Assembly: GCA_029204225.1 (NCBI GenBank)
Contig: CM055109.1
Span: forward strand, 24,022,422-24,086,421
Source: Diphasiastrum complanatum
Lineage: Eukaryota; Streptophyta; Lycopodiopsida; Lycopodiales; Lycopodiaceae
DNA: 64,000 bases
Direction of reading: 5' to 3'
Shown piece by piece: positions 60,851-64,000 of this stretch (its first letter is position 1; each line of letters starts with the position of its first letter). Made by a program: the position numbers and the translations under genes. The notes under the pieces were generated by a model. That model was not told the origin of the DNA and searched no databases. It saw only the letters and a program-made list of their open reading frames with translations.

Positions 60851-60902
60851 CCTACATGGCATTCCTTAAAGGGTCTTTTTGATATTGAGAACTCCTCTAA
60901 TG

Positions 60903-61435
60903 TATACTGATTTGTGAGCCCATTCTGATGCTTTTCAATTTCAAAAAAACTTGGTGCCACCCTTGATGCCGGACTATGAAGTCTCTACCATAAGACTTCA
61001 TACCTTGGCACTTAACTTGATTACCCATTCTAAGACACCTTATGGCCCACCAACTATTGTTCAATTGTCTTTCTAGCACATTAGCACAAAGTTGTAAACT
61101 TGCACTTCGCAAAACAATAGGAGGTGGCTCATGATAAGTAGATGCACTGAAATGTGCAACACATGTCTTAGACTTTACGTGCACTCTTTGCACATATATC
61201 TTCTATGTGGGGACAATGGGGCACATTGGCATTGTCAGTATTTCATTGATCTACTAGTATACGATGCCTTACATGGGTGTGCATTTACACTTGGGCCATA
61301 GTCAAATTGCTCAGAAAAGATAAACTTGTTGAGGCTGATGCCTTACGGGTTGAGAAATCAACAATCAAGTTTGTGGATGCAAGGGTGTACATCATATCAC
61401 ACACTACATGGTAACGAATTTCTTAATGTACATTT
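60903..61435. repeat. Dispersed repeat of unknown class, copy 2
   Basis: Matches 13,407-13,935 in the same orientation, with the minus-strand frame still open (60,897-61,193). It begins exactly at the right TIR of the T element and is cut at 61,436 by an LTR. Confidence 0.75.
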
Positions 61436-62030
61436 TGTGAAAATTTTCAGCTAATGTAGTCAAAATTGTTGAAGCCAATTTCATATTAGAGTTAGAGTTC
61501 AATGTTTAACAATCAAATTAGATTTCAAACAAGCAAATCCACTCGAATCAGCAAAATCAATCCCAAACTAATCCTAAATGCAAATCTAACACTATTCATG
61601 CCATGACAAGATGCCTAATGCTTTAGAGCATTGGAGAAGCCTAAGTGGTGGCTACAAGATTGCATATCAAGTTATTGGCAATTGCATGTAGATTTTGAAA
61701 TAATCATTTTTTTGTGATTTTGTCAAAATCCTAATTTTGATTGGATCTCTAGATTGTGAGGTTACCGAGCTTCATTTGAGTGTGTTTAAATGCTAGGAAG
61801 TGGCAAGATTCACTAGATTGAGGATAGATCATAGTTGATCAAGATTTCACTATTCTATGTGTTGGTTTGCTTGGTATAAGTGATAGAAGAGAATTGAAAC
61901 GTTTCATATCTTTGTGATTTCCTTTTGAAAACATTTGTTTTTGTTCAAAGGAGTGCTTCGTGCATTGAAATTCTTGCTTTTAGTCATACTTTCATTGTTA
62001 TTGCTATTATCTTGGATTTGGCACATGACA
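61436..62030 (+). mobile_element. 5' LTR of an LTR retrotransposon extending out of the window
   Basis: TGTGAAAATTTTCAGC...GGCACATGACA, 595 bases, inserted in the dispersed repeat (the uninterrupted copy at about 13,950 reads CATACATTTCACAAATAG). After TTGC the primer site TGGTATCAGAGCC starts at 62,035. The partner LTR lies beyond 64,000 or is missing. Confidence 0.8.
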
Positions 62031-62543
62031 TTGCTGGTATCAGAGCCTAAGAACCATGATTCATCATGAGTTTATGTGAATTCCATAAAATTTAAAGAGT
62101 TTATTGTGTTTGTAGCATTCTATGTGCTAGGTTTCAACTTTTTACATTCACAAACTATTTTGACTCAATTTCAGACCTATCAATCTTCCTTTTTTGTATA
62201 AATTCTTGTTCTGGATCAGCAGAAATTCCTCTTAGATTTTGCAAGGTACTGATTTTTCTTGATTTGGAGCTATAATGGCAAAGTTATGGCACTTTCAATA
62301 AAATACATCCAAATCTAGTTAGCTACAGCTTTAGCTGTCTGTTTTTCTCAATTTTTTGCTGAACTTTTTTATTGTAAATTCATAGAGTTGTAGATTTGTG
62401 TCTTAGCTTGAATCTGAGCCAATTTTCAATGAATTTGGTGAAAATTTGACAAAGATATGCAGGTTCTTGTGAAAGAGGTCCAATAAAATTAGAAAGAAGC
62501 TCCGCCAAAAAAGAGGAGCATTTAATTAGCTCATCAAATTCCA
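62031..62543 (+). other. Primer-binding site and leader
   Basis: Initiator-Met tRNA primer site at 62,035-62,047, then a leader matching 3,890-4,360. Confidence 0.75.
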
Positions 62544-62912
62544 TTGTTTAATCAAGATATAGAAGACCATGGTTCTTCATTTGAAGATGCAGACTCTGAA
62601 CATAGGAATGATATTGTCAAAGCGAAAGATGGTCAAGTGGTAGAACAAATTCCAGGTACATATATTGGTCAATTGGACGAATCAACTTATGATACATGTG
62701 GTAACCATGTGAGTCAAATAGTCAAGTTGCAACTCTCTAGGGTGATTATAACCAATTTGTGGATTCTTGACCAAGAGAAAATTCATGAGCCAAACTGTCA
62801 TTCTCAGCAACTGGAGCAATTTGGTTATGAGTACAAGCAAGTCAAAACAATTGAAGATCCAACAAAAGAAGATGATGGACACAATATGAGGGTGTTCAAC
62901 ATGCAGGATTAG
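62544..62912 (+). CDS. Unrecognised ORF inside LTR element (122 codons)
   Basis: Acidic, Gln-rich frame (EDHGSSFEDADSEHRN, CHSQQLEQFGYEYKQVK) beginning just after the leader, where gag would start. There is no zinc knuckle, protease motif or capsid pattern, so it is not an ordinary gag. It may be a captured host sequence or a decayed non-autonomous interior. Confidence 0.3.
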   Translation: MFNQDIEDHGSSFEDADSEHRNDIVKAKDGQVVEQIPGTYIGQLDESTYDTCGNHVSQIVKLQLSRVIITNLWILDQEKIHEPNCHSQQLEQFGYEYKQVKTIEDPTKEDDGHNMRVFNMQD

Positions 62913-63235
62913 CCCATAGCCAAATGGATTTCGAGCAACAATCAATTTTTCAATATGACACTTCGGGTGAAGGTCAACTCATAAGTACCATTCGAGTTTC
63001 ACTCTGACCATCAAAGTCGAACAAAATCCACATCAGCACTTTAACCTAGCCAATGGACAAACAATCATGAATCATCCAATCAATGAGGTTATTCAGTTGA
63101 AAGAAAGAAAAGAAAAACATTTTTATTGAGGTTGAGGACGATTCGGTAATGGCTTTCTTGAGAATCCCATCTATGAATCATTCAAATTCAATTTGAAAAT
63201 TATTTGAGGATGTTTCAATTGTTGATATTGATTCA

Positions 63236-63577
63236 TTGGAATATGAGGTGTTCAAAGGTGATACCATGAGCAATGAAGATATTACGTTGTTCAATAGAGG
63301 TCTTATATGTATATTTTCTTGGACTAATGTTTCGAACGTATTCATGGCCAAGTATAGATACTACATCTTTGGAGAAAAGTCTAGGCTACATTTTGGAGCA
63401 ACAACATCAGGATTTGACTATAATGTGCAGAACTATGGATTATTCTTCAATGGAATTGAATTACATTGGCCAAATTTGAATGAGAATTCGATTGGATTTG
63501 AAGAATTTTACTATTGGCTAAAAGCATGGTTTGGTGGTACAACATGGACTTTCAAGGGGACTACCTTTCTTGGGTAG
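63236..63577 (+). CDS. Unrecognised ORF inside LTR element (113 codons)
   Basis: Reads EYEVFKGDTMSNEDITLFNR, SRLHFGATTSGFDYNVQNYG, EEFYYWLKAWFGGTTWTFKG and ends at 63,577. Aromatic- and Gly-rich, not similar to gag or pol motifs known to me. It shares the element with the ORF at 62,544; stops separate the two. Confidence 0.3.
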   Translation: MEYEVFKGDTMSNEDITLFNRGLICIFSWTNVSNVFMAKYRYYIFGEKSRLHFGATTSGFDYNVQNYGLFFNGIELHWPNLNENSIGFEEFYYWLKAWFGGTTWTFKGTTFLG

Positions 63578-63639
63578 AAATGCACTTTTGTATTATTATA
63601 CACTATTTTCAACTAATACTTTTGACTTGCAATAACTTT

Positions 63640-64000
63640 TTAACTGTAGCTCGGAAGTATGTCATGTAACATATCATTGGAAAAAAGCACTCGTCAAGCG
63701 CTTCCTAATGCACCAAACTCCGCTGAAATTGCACTTACCACTAAAAAGTTATGTCATTTTTAATGTGGACTCAAAAAAATATGATTAATAAAATCTTCAT
63801 ACTTTCGACTTTCCATAACATTTTAAATGTAGCTCATAAGTATGTCATGTAACATATCATTGGAAAGCACTCGTCAAGCGCTTTCTAACGCAACAAACTC
63901 CGCTGCAATTGGACTTACCACTAAGTCATTTTTAATGTGAACTCAGAACAATTATGAGTAATAAAATCTCCAAAAAGTGAAATGTACTACCAAAATGGAT
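63640..64000. repeat. Two-copy 183-bp tandem duplication
   Basis: TATGTCATGTAACATATCAT occurs at 63,658 and 63,841, followed in both by GCACTCGTCAAGCGCTT, CTCCGCTG and CTTACCACTAA, with small indels. Confidence 0.9.

Larger units (their letters stand above)
57482..60902 (-). mobile_element. T element, most complete copy
   Basis: 3,421 bases between CATTAGGGCCC (57,482) and CTCCTCTAATG (60,902). Inner TIR blocks are AAAAAGGGCC at the left and TACATGGCATTCCTTAAAGG at the right; the latter matches the ATGCCATGTAGG segment of the other TIRs. It holds all four T exons on the minus strand and no gene 2. Its two flanks come from different parts of the 13.4-14.3 kb repeat and in opposite orientation, so the element sits at a rearrangement breakpoint. 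Confidence 0.75.

Overview
This window is nuclear DNA of a land plant, dominated by repeats. The evidence is spliced eukaryotic coding fragments, Ty1/copia retrotransposons primed by initiator-Met tRNA (TGGTATCAGAGC-type binding sites), very long CT microsatellites, and one intact gene of the plant citrate-binding-protein (PL7-like fold) family. I cannot name the species. Nothing in the sequence separates a fern, lycophyte, bryophyte or seed plant with certainty.

Layout. 1-9,394: old decayed retrotransposon DNA, LTR ends with primer-binding sites near 3,140 and 3,890, a 148-bp tandem duplication and a (CT)50 tract. 9,395-12,935: a deleted copia element with both LTRs. Its RNase H region is split by a CT microsatellite, and its 3' LTR carries a nested 1.1-kb foldback element. 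13,360-15,700: repeats that recur near 53-57 kb and 61 kb. 15,727-16,350 (minus): the only intact host-type gene, a secreted citrate-binding-like protein.

16.5-48.9 kb: a large inverted duplication. Arm A (to 25,933) and arm B (from 32,703) are mirror images around a 6.8-kb spacer. Each arm carries a scrambled copia, a TIR element with a transposase-like gene (here called T), a second gene of unknown function on the opposite strand (here called gene 2), and a gag zinc-knuckle fragment. After the duplication, arm B received a young non-autonomous copia (33,911-39,063; equal-length LTRs identical as far as I can read, 5-bp duplication, one 1,082-codon ORF). A 1.9-kb AT-rich insertion (49,099-50,984) lies on the same side. 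Two further copies of the citrate-binding locus (about 26-27.8 kb and 47.3-49.1 kb) have lost all but the last codons of the gene.

51-61.4 kb: another gene 2 copy ending in a TIR at 52,664, a second non-autonomous copia (53,879-57,319), and the most complete T element (57,482-60,902, minus). 61,436-64,000: the 5' LTR, primer site and unrecognised ORFs of another LTR element.

The most interesting content is the T/gene 2 family. Its ends read CATTAGAG...CTCTAATG, followed inward by GGGCC-rich blocks. The T protein has a coiled coil, a DDE-like 'VLKLDESEI' block, and a 'WHLAGDLK...SKHPCLYC' block. Two comparisons of filled and empty sites suggest insertion without a target-site duplication. TIR ends also lie at several breakpoints of the inverted duplications, so the family may have helped build this locus. 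A histone H3/CENH3-like N-terminal tail behind a good-looking promoter (31.6-32.3 kb) sits in the spacer of the duplication.
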